Assembly (NCBI GenBank): GCA_027449025.1 | Contig: DAIDMK010000003.1 | Location: 1 to 64,000, forward strand | DNA: 64,000 nucleotides | Direction: 5' to 3' | Source of the DNA: Lutibacter sp. | Lineage (GTDB): Bacteria > Bacteroidota > Bacteroidia > Flavobacteriales > Flavobacteriaceae | Shown here: positions 1-8,157 of the stretch, piece after piece | Layout: each line of letters begins with the position of its first letter | How positions within the stretch are numbered: the first letter of the stretch is position 1 | Made by a program: the position numbers and the translations under genes | Notes under the pieces: generated by a model | Databases searched by the model: none | What the model saw: the letters and a program-made list of their open reading frames with translations, nothing else | Told to the model about the DNA's origin: nothing

Positions 1-921
1 ACAAAAGTACCAGGTCAATATATACCAGTAGGTCAAGGCTTTTTTGTGAGTACTGCTGTAGATGCAGTACTTACTGGGGTTGCAACGGTTATGGGTGGCG
101 ATATTGTATTTAAAAATAGCCAACGGGTGTTTAAAAAAGAAACGCCTGCGAATTCTGTTTTCATGAAGTCTGCCAAAAATAAAAATGAAAACAATCAAAA
201 GATTGATGAAAGCACAAACACACGCCCAATAATTAGATTGATGTATGATTCGCCTACGGGCTATCACAGGCAAATAGTGATTGGGAAAGTTGATAACACC
301 TCCAATCATTTTGATTTGGGATATGATGCCCCAATTGCTGATATCAACAAAGAGGATATGTACTGGACCTTCGATGGCGCAAAATTTGTGATTCAAGGCG
401 TCCCAAATTTTGATGACAATCAAGAGTTCCCACTAGCGTTAATTGTAAACAAAACAGGATTGGCACGCATAAAAATTGACGCTCTTGAAAATATAAATGA
501 GAATATTTCGGTTTATATAAAAGACAAATTGCTTGGAAAAACCCATAATATTACCCAGAATCCCTTTGAAATTGAACTGGGGCCAGGCACTTATGCCAAT
601 AGGTTTGCAGTAACTTTTAAAATGCAAAAATTGGTGGATGAAGATGTTGCTGTAGCAATAACCGAAGAAATGCAAATGTTTGACACAGGTATTCAAGTGC
701 TTATGAACAACACTATTGGAGAGCTGCAAATAAAAAACAACAGCGCCGAAGAAATATTGAACGTAGCGTTAATAAATTCTTTGGGTCAAATTGTTAAAAC
801 TTGGAATTCAAATCTTAACATAAGAACCATTTCTTTGCCTGTAAATACTGCAACAGGAGCTTATATTGTCAAAATAATCACTAAAACAAGTAAGACTGTC
901 AAAAAAATCAGCGTGGAGTAA
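1..921 (+). CDS. C-terminal part of a large secreted protein with a type IX sorting domain (5' end outside the window)
   Basis: The frame is already open at base 1, upstream of the first GTG at 46, so this is the tail of a longer gene and no true start is in the window. The residues read before the GTG (YIPVGQGFFV) and the following FKNSQRVFKKE stretch are typical of the C-terminal portion of big flavobacterial exported proteins. The last 75 or so residues look like a T9SS type A sorting domain: a short beta-rich module with NSLGQIVKTW, then TGAYIVKI and a basic end (KTVKKISVE). By family knowledge such domains target proteins through the outer membrane by the PorSS machinery. The function of the missing N-terminal part cannot be told. 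Confidence 0.85.
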   Translation, partial: TKVPGQYIPVGQGFFVSTAVDAVLTGVATVMGGDIVFKNSQRVFKKETPANSVFMKSAKNKNENNQKIDESTNTRPIIRLMYDSPTGYHRQIVIGKVDNTSNHFDLGYDAPIADINKEDMYWTFDGAKFVIQGVPNFDDNQEFPLALIVNKTGLARIKIDALENINENISVYIKDKLLGKTHNITQNPFEIELGPGTYANRFAVTFKMQKLVDEDVAVAITEEMQMFDTGIQVLMNNTIGELQIKNNSAEEILNVALINSLGQIVKTWNSNLNIRTISLPVNTATGAYIVKIITKTSKTVKKISVE

Positions 922-1104
922 AGTCCCCTAACCTCCAAAGGGGCGATTACAAAAAGTTAAAAGTTAAGAAAACAGAAGATGGCACAAATTAATGATATAT
1001 AATAAATGCCAGACCTCTTTTTAGAATAGAATATGTTGCTGTTTTGTTTTCAAAAGTAACTTAGAATGAGCCTGAATTCAATATGGCATTTGACGTAGTT
1101 TTGG
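922..1104. other. Intergenic stretch with a fragment of a C/G-rich repeat
   Basis: Directly after the stop codon lies CCCCTAACCTCCAAAGGGG (about 923-941), a short sequence resembling the C/G-rich cores of the repeats at 12492 and 45132 in inverted sense. The remainder is AT-rich and I see no gene in it. Confidence 0.35.
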
Positions 1105-2061
1105 TTAGAATTCAATGCTGAGGTTACTTTTTAGTGAAGTTATCTTTTTTTGTAAATCCATTAAAAATATTTGATGTTGTTCTGAATTTGAATTGAATGG
1201 TTTATGAGCCAATCCTTTTTGAATGGCATCAATTCCTTTCATAATTGAAGCTGTTTTTTCATTAATCCAAACTTGTTGGAATTGTTTCCAAATATAATTT
1301 ATGGCAGTTTCATTGGGATGAAGCATATCGCTGTTATAAAATCGGTAATCGCGCAGATCATCCATCATTATTTCAAAAGAAGGAAAATATAGGATCCTAA
1401 CCCTTGAAGGAGGAATAACTTCCATAGTTTTATGAATGGCCGTTAATAAATGTGCTTTACTTCTTGAATTTTCAACAAAGCCGTCTTTTATGTGGCGAAC
1501 AGGCGAAACTGTAAAAATAACAGTTGCAGTCGGATTCACTTTTGAAATTTTAAGACAAATATTTTTTAATGAAGCAGAAATCTCAACAACAGAAAGCAAT
1601 TCTCTTGCAAACTTTTTTTGTGGCACTTTATGGCAATTGCCAACAATAGCATCGGTTTCAATAAATCGATATACCCAAGAAGTTCCTAAAGTTATAATAA
1701 TGTGTGTTGATTCCTTAATTCGTTTATTTGTTGATTTAATGGCATAATTTAAATTAGAAATCAATTCGTTTTTATTGATGGCACTTAAATCGGAATGTGC
1801 ATCGAAACAATGCCAGCGTTCATTTAGCAAAAAAACATCCTTTTCAGAATATACTTTTTCATTTAATGAATGTTCAATTAAAGTTTCAATGGCTTTTGGG
1901 TTGAATAAAATCCCAAACGGATTGCTTGTTAGGTCAAACTTGAAGTAAGCCAGTTTTTTGCTGATATTTTCTGAAAAACATGAACCAATCAACAGCAATT
2001 TAGAAGCATAATCAATTTGATTTTCTTCTTTTTTAAGCTGAATGTTGGTTCTGAAATTCAT
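1105..2061 (-). CDS. GSCFA domain-containing protein
   Basis: A 318-residue protein with the family signature near the N-terminus (LLIGSCFSENI, about residues 23-33), followed by NPFGILFNP, both hallmarks of the GSCFA family, which is related to SGNH/GDSL-like hydrolases. Further family-like blocks are IIITLGTSWVYR in the middle and FTVSPVRHIKDG; DMLHPNE near residue 245 could provide the catalytic His of an SGNH-type fold (inference). No signal peptide is seen, so it is probably cytoplasmic. The substrate is unknown. It is a single gene, separated on both sides from neighbours of the opposite strand. The ATG at 2061 gives the expected family length. Confidence 0.85.
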   Translation of the reverse strand: MNFRTNIQLKKEENQIDYASKLLLIGSCFSENISKKLAYFKFDLTSNPFGILFNPKAIETLIEHSLNEKVYSEKDVFLLNERWHCFDAHSDLSAINKNELISNLNYAIKSTNKRIKESTHIIITLGTSWVYRFIETDAIVGNCHKVPQKKFARELLSVVEISASLKNICLKISKVNPTATVIFTVSPVRHIKDGFVENSRSKAHLLTAIHKTMEVIPPSRVRILYFPSFEIMMDDLRDYRFYNSDMLHPNETAINYIWKQFQQVWINEKTASIMKGIDAIQKGLAHKPFNSNSEQHQIFLMDLQKKITSLKSNLSIEF

Positions 2062-2135
2062 TTTTTTTTGATTTATGATATTCGGATTTAAAATATTATT
2101 TCTCCCTTTAGGGCAGTGTCATAATGTGAAGCAAC

Positions 2136-2482
2136 AATTCAATTGGGGTACGAATCAAAAATTGGTTCATTGTAATTGCAAAAAAACTAACACAATGATT
2201 GATGCAAATATAAAAATAATAGGGGAGTTAAAAGAATTTTTAAACGTTATAGGCTCCAAACCAGAATTAAAAGAATTGTTCACAGGAAAACCTTCTGATT
2301 TTAGCAGAAACAGAAAATTAACGATTGACATAACTATATTTTTGATACTCAATATGCTCAAACGAAGTTTGGTTATAGAGGTTTTATTAACCAATTTGTA
2401 TAATTGGCAAACCCATAAGACCTATTCGAGAGAAATAGTTAAAAAAGCCCCAGACAAAACTTTTACGAATTAAAAATAACTT
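2136..2482 (+). pseudogene. Internally deleted relic of an IS4-type transposase (copy 1)
   Basis: A run of about 65 residues from the ATG at 2195 (MIDANIKIIGELKEF, then FSRNRKLTIDITIFLILNML KRSL) matches the N-terminal region of IS4-family transposases as found in Bacteroidota. It is joined directly to a short stretch matching the extreme C-terminus, and the catalytic DDE core is missing. The same start and the same end, including AAAAGCCCCAGACAAAACTT, recur at 8158-8872, where more of the middle survives. This shows that both are remains of one element. Its open frame is accidental and should not be annotated as a functional gene. Confidence 0.75.
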
Positions 2483-2496
2483 AATAATTCTCCCCT

Positions 2497-2970
2497 TCAG
2501 GAGTTAGGGAGTTTTTCAACTGAGCTATAAGTAAACAGCCATTCTTTATTATCAACATCGTTACTTTCTTTAATCAGTTTAAACCCATTTTTTTCATAGA
2601 AATGTTTTAACCATGCTTCTTCAATAGTGAGCCAATATTTTTGGTTTGAATCTTGGTTTTTCAATAAAGTTAACCATTGCGATGCTAAATTTCTATTTCT
2701 TTGGTGCTCGGGAACCCATATAAAACCAATATACAAATAACCTTCATTAAATAAATATTGCAGCGATTGTTCAAAGTCACTCATATCGGGAAGGCTTTTG
2801 GAGAAAACGAGTCCGCCGGCAACTACTTCATTATTTTCTTTTAACACATAAATTTTTGCAACATTTTTATAGCTGTCCCAATACGGAACGATAAGCACCT
2901 GCCAGTCTTCAGGTAATATTTTAAAAAACTGTTCAGGACTTTCGGTTGCGTTGCTAAATTGGATATTCAT
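2497..2970 (-). CDS. GNAT-family N-acetyltransferase
   Basis: A 157-residue protein with the layout of GNAT acyl-CoA-dependent transferases: a central beta strand with NNEVVAGGLVF, the acetyl-CoA binding loop area YIGFIWVPEHQRNRNLASQ (the Q/R-x-x-x-x-A/G-like loop at about 103-117), and a C-terminal HFYEKNGFKLIKES motif typical of the family. The amino-group substrate cannot be deduced. It is encoded alone on the minus strand just beyond a C/G-rich intergenic piece, with no operon partner. Confidence 0.8.
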   Translation of the reverse strand: MNIQFSNATESPEQFFKILPEDWQVLIVPYWDSYKNVAKIYVLKENNEVVAGGLVFSKSLPDMSDFEQSLQYLFNEGYLYIGFIWVPEHQRNRNLASQWLTLLKNQDSNQKYWLTIEEAWLKHFYEKNGFKLIKESNDVDNKEWLFTYSSVEKLPNS

Positions 2971-3066
2971 AGATCAAATATTTCTTTGTGAATCTTTGTG
3001 TAATAATTGTTTTTCCTATTTACACGGAGTTGCACAGAGTTATCACAAAGATACGCGGAGTGCTAC
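2971..3066. repeat. Eroded intergenic repeat with CTTTGTG / ACACGGAG / CACAGAG / CACAAAG words
   Basis: The stretch contains alternating short words: CTTTGTG twice, then ACACGGAG, GCACAGAG, ATCACAAAG and ACGCGGAG, spaced about 10-14 bases. They read as an imperfect tandem and inverted array. Similar strings occur commonly between genes in Bacteroidota (recollection, not checked). No coding potential is seen. Confidence 0.4.
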
Positions 3067-3100
3067 TAATTTTTTTAACTTTAGGTAAACTAAGTACTTT

Positions 3101-4444
3101 CTATAAAAGTCCCCAAGACATCAACTTGTCAGAATCTTCCAACCATCGGTCGCCAATATCGGTTCTGTAATAACAGTTATTTACTATGAGGTTTCCAATA
3201 CGGTTATACATCATTTTTTGAGCATCTTTCATCGTTATTCCTGTTCCTGTAACCAATACTGCAATACCGGTATCGGCAGTTATAAGCCACTCATCATTTA
3301 CCTTTTTCAAATGCATCGGGTGAATTCCTTCTTTCATTTCCTTCTTGAAAATAACGACGGAATCTTTGGAAAAAAGATTGAAAGTTTTTTTATCATCAAA
3401 AGGGAATGGTGGCACCACTACAAAAGCACCTATTTGAAATCCTTTTTTTACATTGATGGTGAAATTTTCGCCATTTGCTATTTTGTACAGCATATTTCCA
3501 AAAGGTTCATGAACACCGGCGCGTTGTATAAAAATTTGGGGAAACCCAAATCGAGAGGTGAATTCTAAAGGATAAATTCCGTTTCCATTCACAATGCAAT
3601 TGATATCTATATGGCCCCTAAAATTTTTTTTAGCCAAGGTGGATTCAAATTTTTTTAAGGTTGAGTCAAATATTGGGGAATCTTTTACCCAAAACATGCT
3701 GCTTCCCATTTCACCGGTAGAAACACCCAATTCTTTTGGAAAAAGTTTTTTATGCTCAAAAGTAATATTAAGTGGATAAAGAAATTCACTGCCATTAAAA
3801 AAAGCAGATACCGAAATTTCAACTCCTTTTACTTTTCGTTGCAATTGGAAAGTACCAAAATCATTTCCCCAACTTTTTTCATAGGCTTTTAAAATTCTAA
3901 TTATATCATGTCCTTCATCATCAGTCCCCACAAAAAGCAATTGTTTAAATTCTTGTGTTTCTCCGCTAGGCTTAACCACATAGGCATCGGGATTTTCCTG
4001 CACATATTTTATGGCATCCTGAAAATTGAAAAACTCTTTCCAAGGCAGGGTTTTTACTTTATGTTTTTTTAGTTCATCCTGGCCATAATTTCTGTCGAGT
4101 TCTAAACTATCTGTATATTCCGATCCGCCAAACACGATTTTTCCCGCAGCCCGCAATTCAGCACACACTTTTCCATAGCCAGTATAATCAAAAACGATGA
4201 TATCAGCCCAGGCCACGTGTTTTTTCCAGTCCAAAACCTTTGTCACAAAACCATAGCCAATTTCTCTACAAGATTTTTCTTCAACATATAATTTCACTTC
4301 ATTTCCCTCTAAAAGCGTTGCGTAGGCAATATCTAAGGATTCGCCCCAACGTGAAACAAAGAGAAACTTTCTTTTAATGTTGGCCATTCCGTTTACTTTT
4401 GAATTTGATAAACCATCTTTCATCGGCTTAATTATTTTGCTCAT
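3101..4444 (-). CDS. ATP-grasp protein related to phosphoribosylamine-glycine ligase
   Basis: A 447-residue protein with the general PurD-like plan: an N-terminal Rossmann-like part (FLFVSRWGESLDIAYA, IIVFDYTGYG), then an ATP-grasp region with DAYVVKPSGETQEF (ATP-binding lysine), a conserved Glu in GVEISVSAFFNG, and the metal-binding DINCIVNGNGIYPLEFTSRF near residues 290-310. The surrounding sequence differs from genuine PurD and the gene stands alone rather than with pur genes, so it is better called a GARS-like ATP-grasp ligase of unknown substrate. A second ATG, MANIKRK (4387), lies just before the conserved region and is an equally possible start. Confidence 0.7.
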   Translation of the reverse strand: MSKIIKPMKDGLSNSKVNGMANIKRKFLFVSRWGESLDIAYATLLEGNEVKLYVEEKSCREIGYGFVTKVLDWKKHVAWADIIVFDYTGYGKVCAELRAAGKIVFGGSEYTDSLELDRNYGQDELKKHKVKTLPWKEFFNFQDAIKYVQENPDAYVVKPSGETQEFKQLLFVGTDDEGHDIIRILKAYEKSWGNDFGTFQLQRKVKGVEISVSAFFNGSEFLYPLNITFEHKKLFPKELGVSTGEMGSSMFWVKDSPIFDSTLKKFESTLAKKNFRGHIDINCIVNGNGIYPLEFTSRFGFPQIFIQRAGVHEPFGNMLYKIANGENFTINVKKGFQIGAFVVVPPFPFDDKKTFNLFSKDSVVIFKKEMKEGIHPMHLKKVNDEWLITADTGIAVLVTGTGITMKDAQKMMYNRIGNLIVNNCYYRTDIGDRWLEDSDKLMSWGLL

Positions 4445-4495
4445 TTTTAATAAGATAATTGGTGTGAAATATTTTTAATTTAAAGTTCGTAAAAT

Positions 4496-4798
4496 TTAAT
4501 TTTCTAGGACTAGATCAACAATAATTGAGGCATAATATTCTTCGCCATATTCACCCTTTGAAGTTTCAACCCTGTAGGTGATGTTAAATTTTTTACCAAT
4601 AAAACTTTTTTTGGTGAGGTCAAATTTTTCTATTGCGGCAGCATCAACGCCTTCAAAAAAGAAACTATTGTCGTTATAGTCGGTGAAATAATAGAATCCT
4701 TCTTCATGACCAAAAAAAGTTGCTTTAATGCTCAAGGTTTCTTGGCTTTTTACAGAAACAAAGCACAATAATGTGAAAAAGGTAATCAATATTTTCAT
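4496..4798 (-). CDS. Small secreted protein of unknown function
   Basis: About 100 residues from the ATG at 4798, chosen because a clean signal peptide starts there (MKILITFFTLLCFVSVKSQ, with cleavage after SVKS or SQ likely); the longer frame to 4843 adds an unlikely leader. The mature part is acidic and beta-rich, with paired aromatic residues (FYYFTDYNDNSFFF) and no cysteine. I do not recognise a domain. It lies downstream of no obvious partner and shares its strand with the ATP-grasp gene 50 bases further on, so the two may be co-transcribed. Confidence 0.65.
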   Translation of the reverse strand: MKILITFFTLLCFVSVKSQETLSIKATFFGHEEGFYYFTDYNDNSFFFEGVDAAAIEKFDLTKKSFIGKKFNITYRVETSKGEYGEEYYASIIVDLVLEN

Positions 4799-5202
4799 TT
4801 TCTTCAATTTAAAAGGTGTTATTGAGGTTAAAATTATGGACAAGTCATTTAACTTTTTTATGAAACGGTGTTTGTTTACTTCAGACCATTCAACATTAAA
4901 ATAGGATTAAATACCAACCATTTTTCAAAGTTTATGCAGTATGGAAAAAAACAATTCATTTTCAATAGGAAACATAACCCTCATTTGAGCGCGGTTTATT
5001 ATCGGATATTAAAAAACGAATTGTGCATTTTCTATAACAAAGATATAGCAAAATTCACGAATTGCGTATATCACATTTAAAATAATTCCGCACCCGATTT
5101 AAAGAATTTAACTATTAAAATACAGTTAATATGAGACATTTGTTTTTTTAAAAATTAAATGTAAATTGTAAAAGTTTTACAAAACTTTAAAATTCCTTTA
5201 AA
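4799..5202. other. 404-base AT-rich gap without a supported gene
   Basis: One open frame of 70 codons (4868-5080, plus strand) is present, but it has no recognisable motif, no signal peptide and an unconvincing start. Immediately before the lipoprotein gene at 5203 is the short inverted repeat GTAAAAGTTTTAC (about 5168-5180). It could be an operator, but nothing supports that further. Confidence 0.4.
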
Positions 5203-5571
5203 ATGATAATTTTTAATAAGTTAACAAGAAATAATATTTTAAAAATTTTAGGACTATTTCTTGTATTTGTGATGCTTCAAGGTTGTAAGGCTTATAAAAG
5301 TCCGACCAATTTAGAGCAGGCCGCCAATGTTCAGGAAAAGGGATATGTAAAGGTGACTATGGTAAATGGGGATGAATATATTTATGAGACTATTGAATTT
5401 AGTGGAGACACTTATTATGGCGTTAAAATGGTTAATGCTGAAAAAGTAAAAACAATACTTGTAAAAGAGGAGGTTTTGAAAGTAGAAAAACGAAATAAAG
5501 GTGGTTCGGGCATTTTAGGTATAGTCATAGGATTGGGGTCTTTATTTATGGTATTTCTTATGTTTAGCTGA
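5203..5571 (+). CDS. Small lipoprotein with a C-terminal membrane segment
   Basis: A 122-residue protein with a lipoprotein signal: a basic N-terminus, a hydrophobic core (ILGLFLVFVMLQGC) and a lipobox LQGC around residue 28. The mature region carries a small beta-rich segment (KVTMVNGDEYIYETIEFSGD, TYYGVKM) and ends in a glycine-rich hydrophobic helix (GILGIVIGLGSLFMVFLMFS) that probably re-enters a membrane. The VTMVNGD...I pattern recalls short regulatory or adhesin-type beta modules but is not diagnostic. Product unknown; monocistronic. Confidence 0.65.
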   Translation: MIIFNKLTRNNILKILGLFLVFVMLQGCKAYKSPTNLEQAANVQEKGYVKVTMVNGDEYIYETIEFSGDTYYGVKMVNAEKVKTILVKEEVLKVEKRNKGGSGILGIVIGLGSLFMVFLMFS

Positions 5572-5700
5572 TATTTGAGCGAATTTCGAAAATTACAAGC
5601 CTGATTGTTTTCTTATAAAAAAACAACTCATATTACATATAAATATGCGTTTTTACGATTCACAAACCAGCGTGCTACACGTATCTTCCAACAGAATTCA

Positions 5701-6102
5701 CTACATGATTTCTTGACACAATTCAATTAAGACGCCATTGGTAGATTTTGGGTGTAAAAAAACCACCAATTTATTGTCGGCGCCTTTTTTGGGAATCTCG
5801 TTTAAAACTACAAATCCTTCTTTTTTTAATCGCGTCACCTCACCTAAAATATCGTCAACAGAAAAAGCAATATGGTGAACGCCTTCCCCCTTTTTTTCAA
5901 TAAATTTTGAAATTGGACTATTTTCATTGGTGCCTTCCAACAGTTCAATCTTGTTTGAACCCACCTGAAAAAATGAAGTTTTTACACCTTCACTTTCCAC
6001 TTCTTCCGTTTTATAATGCGATTTTCCAAAAAGTGATGCAAATATTTCATTTGATTTTTCCAAATCTTTTACGGCAATGCCAATATGTTCAATTTTATTC
6101 AT
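5701..6102 (-). CDS. mce: Methylmalonyl-CoA epimerase
   Basis: A 133-residue protein of the glyoxalase/VOC fold. It starts with IEHIGIAVKDLEKS (metal-binding His in the first motif), then IELLEGTNENSPISKFIEKK, then GEGVHHIAFSVDDI with the second His, and ends with the metal-binding Glu in GVLIELCQ. This is the usual size and motif set for methylmalonyl-CoA epimerase, which interconverts the R and S forms of methylmalonyl-CoA in propionate and branched-chain metabolism. No mutase gene is adjacent in this window. It is monocistronic on the minus strand. Confidence 0.9.
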   Translation of the reverse strand: MNKIEHIGIAVKDLEKSNEIFASLFGKSHYKTEEVESEGVKTSFFQVGSNKIELLEGTNENSPISKFIEKKGEGVHHIAFSVDDILGEVTRLKKEGFVVLNEIPKKGADNKLVVFLHPKSTNGVLIELCQEIM

Positions 6103-6486
6103 GGGTTTTATTCAATTTAAAGGTTAAAGGTAGCTTAAAATCATAAATCGACAAATGGTAATTCTAAAATCGAAAATCCAATCAATCGAAATTTGCATTT
6201 AACCGCTAACTAAACGCAAAGAAAATTCCTAAATCGTAATTTCTAAATCGTAAATCAATTTGCGTTAGGGATTAAAGCGGAAAGCCCACAGTCGCGCTTT
6301 TGGGCGCGCGAGGACTTGCAGCGGAAAGCCCGACCCGCCAGCTGGCGGGTAACGCCCACCAAAAAGTCAGGCAGGCCCAAAATAACTAGCTATAAATTGC
6401 TGTATCTATTAGAATTAAGCCAATGTTTCCTAAACAATCAAATACAAAAACGGAATTTATGTATATTTAAATACTATTTTTGCAGT
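6103..6486. repeat. 384-base gap holding a G/C-rich palindromic repeat
   Basis: In an otherwise AT-rich gap, bases 6276-6378 are strikingly G/C-rich. AGCGGAAAGCCC occurs twice (6276-6287 and 6320-6331) and an 18-bp perfect palindrome, ACCCGCCAGCTGGCGGGT, sits at 6333-6350. Just upstream CTAAATCGTAA is directly repeated (6229 and 6243). Similar G/C-rich blocks are familiar between flavobacterial genes (recollection). There is no coding signal, and an open frame running through it into rbfA is not a credible extension of that gene. Confidence 0.6.
6475..6482 (+). promoter_or_regulatory. TATTTTTG -7 element placed four bases before the rbfA ATG
   Basis: TATTTTTG matches the Bacteroidota -7 consensus TAnnTTTG and ends exactly four bases before ATG at 6487. 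Transcription would begin at or next to the start codon, giving a leaderless mRNA. The DUF3109 gene at 14400 has the same element at the same distance. Confidence 0.5.
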
Positions 6487-6879
6487 ATGGAAACAAACAG
6501 ACAAAAAAAAATTGCAGGTGTTTTACAAAAAGATCTAGCCGATGTTTTGCAACACGCTGCACAGGATGGAATGAAAGGGATTATTATATCTGTTACTAAA
6601 GTGCTCGTTACTTCCGATTTATCGAACGCAAAAGTGTACATCAGCGTTTTTCCACAAGATAAAAGAGACCTTATTCTTAAAGGTCTTCATGAAAATACGG
6701 CCACCATTCGCTATGAAATGGCAAAACGAACCAAGGAACAGCTCAGAAGAATGCCCGAACTCTTTTTTTATATGGATGATAGTTTGGATTATATTGAAAA
6801 TATTGACAATGCTTTAAAAGGCAAACAGGAAAATCCGATTAAAAATCCTGATATTTTGGACCAACGCAAAAAGCGATAA
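6487..6879 (+). CDS. rbfA: Ribosome-binding factor A
   Basis: From the ATG at 6487 (METNRQKK) the protein is 130 residues, the normal length for RbfA. The frame is open upstream through a repeat but that part has no family match. The type II KH-like fold is indicated by KIAGVLQKDLADVLQ, then IISVTKVLVTSDLSNAKVYI, the family core motif, and ELFFYMDDSLDYIENID near the end. RbfA binds free 30S subunits and helps mature the 5' end of 16S rRNA, especially in the cold. The downstream permease begins two bases after its stop codon, so the two are co-transcribed. Confidence 0.93.
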   Translation: METNRQKKIAGVLQKDLADVLQHAAQDGMKGIIISVTKVLVTSDLSNAKVYISVFPQDKRDLILKGLHENTATIRYEMAKRTKEQLRRMPELFFYMDDSLDYIENIDNALKGKQENPIKNPDILDQRKKR

Positions 6880-6880
6880 T

Positions 6881-8083
6881 TTGAATTTTTCCTTATACAT
6901 AGCCAAGCGATATTTATTTTCTAAAAGCAGCAACAATACCATAAATATTATCACTTTTATTGCCGCTGTTGGCGTAATTATTGGGACTTTGGCTTTGTTT
7001 ATTGTGCTTTCCGGATTTTCCGGATTGCGAACTTTTAGCATCGGTTTTTTAAATACTTCCGATCCTGATATTAAAATTACCGCCGTTAAAGGAAAGTCGT
7101 TTGATTTTAATGCTAAGATTGAATCGCTTATCAACAATCAAAATGGCATCGCTTCTTATGCAAAAGTCATAGAAGAGCGCGCTTTTTTCGATTTTAATGA
7201 AAAAACACACATTGCCTACATAAAGGGCGTTGACCTTAACTACACAAAAGTAAACCGCATGGATACCACAGTTTATGCCGGTACTTGGCTCGATGAAAAT
7301 CTTCCTTCTGGGGCAGTTGTTGGCAACGGAATTTCAAACTTGTTGTCTATTGGTGTTTACGATTTTTTGGAACCTTTAAAAATTTACGTCCCAAAACCGG
7401 GAAGCGGCTATATTACCAATCCCGCCAACGCTTTTACAAAGATTAACACCCAACCTATTGGCGTATTTGCTTTGACAGACGAAATAGATAAAAAATACGT
7501 ATTTATTTCTTTGGAATTGGCTCAAGAACTGCTGAATTACAATCCGAATCAAATCTCCAGCATTGAACTAAAAGTTCAAAACATCAAAGACCGGGCTACA
7601 ATTATTGCACAACTCAAAAACAATTTAGGATCCGAATTTAATGTTGAAACCCGGGAACAGTTAAATGCCGTTTTTTATAAAATGCTGAATACCGAAAATT
7701 TGGCGTCCTACTTAATATTTACGCTGATTTTAATTATCGCATTGTTCAATGTAATTGGCGCCATTATTATGATGATTTTAGACAAAAGGGACAACCTTAA
7801 AACATTGTATAATTTAGGGGCTTCCATCAAAGAAATTAAACGAGTCTTTATTTTTCAGGGATTTTTGTTGACACTTTTCGGACTTGCGGTTGGATTATCA
7901 GCTGGCATAATCTTAGTATTGCTTCAGAAAAAATATAGCTTATTTATGATAACCCAACATTTGGCTTACCCTGTAGAGTTTACTTATTTTAATGTTTTAA
8001 CGGTACTTGTGACCATTCTTGTTTTGGGTTTGATGGCCTCGAAAATTGCAAGTAGCAGAATTTCTAAAAAAATAGTTGAGTAA
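6881..8083 (+). CDS. FtsX/LolC-type ABC transporter permease
   Basis: 400 residues beginning with TTG at 6881, the natural start because the family begins with FSLYIAKRYLFSKSSNNTIN; it follows rbfA with one base between stop and start. Topology is that of MacB/FtsX/LolC-E permeases: one membrane helix near residues 18-45 (NIITFIAAVGVIIGTLALFI), a large extracytoplasmic domain of about 220 residues, then three helices (LIFTLILIIALFNVIGAII, FIFQGFLLTLFGLAVGLSAG, VLTVLVTILVLGLMASKIA). By family it probably forms part of a lipoprotein-releasing or similar mechanotransmitting complex. The ATPase is encoded elsewhere. Confidence 0.85.
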   Translation: MNFSLYIAKRYLFSKSSNNTINIITFIAAVGVIIGTLALFIVLSGFSGLRTFSIGFLNTSDPDIKITAVKGKSFDFNAKIESLINNQNGIASYAKVIEERAFFDFNEKTHIAYIKGVDLNYTKVNRMDTTVYAGTWLDENLPSGAVVGNGISNLLSIGVYDFLEPLKIYVPKPGSGYITNPANAFTKINTQPIGVFALTDEIDKKYVFISLELAQELLNYNPNQISSIELKVQNIKDRATIIAQLKNNLGSEFNVETREQLNAVFYKMLNTENLASYLIFTLILIIALFNVIGAIIMMILDKRDNLKTLYNLGASIKEIKRVFIFQGFLLTLFGLAVGLSAGIILVLLQKKYSLFMITQHLAYPVEFTYFNVLTVLVTILVLGLMASKIASSRISKKIVE

Positions 8084-8157
8084 AATTTGTTTGCTGTTGA
8101 AGCGCTGGGATGTTAATCAATTACACCTCCTAAACAAAATATCAAAATGTTAAGTGA

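Noticed and set aside
2075-2473. 132-codon open frame taken as a gene
   Set aside because: It is a chance fusion of intergenic sequence with the two ends of a dead IS4-type transposase.
4868-5080. 70-codon open frame between the small secreted protein and the lipoprotein gene
   Set aside because: No motif, no signal peptide, poor start context, and AT-rich random-like composition; I left it as gap.
6316-6486. Upstream extension of rbfA
   Set aside because: The added 57 codons run through a G/C-rich repeat and have no match to RbfA, and a promoter-like TATTTTTG precedes the ATG at 6487.
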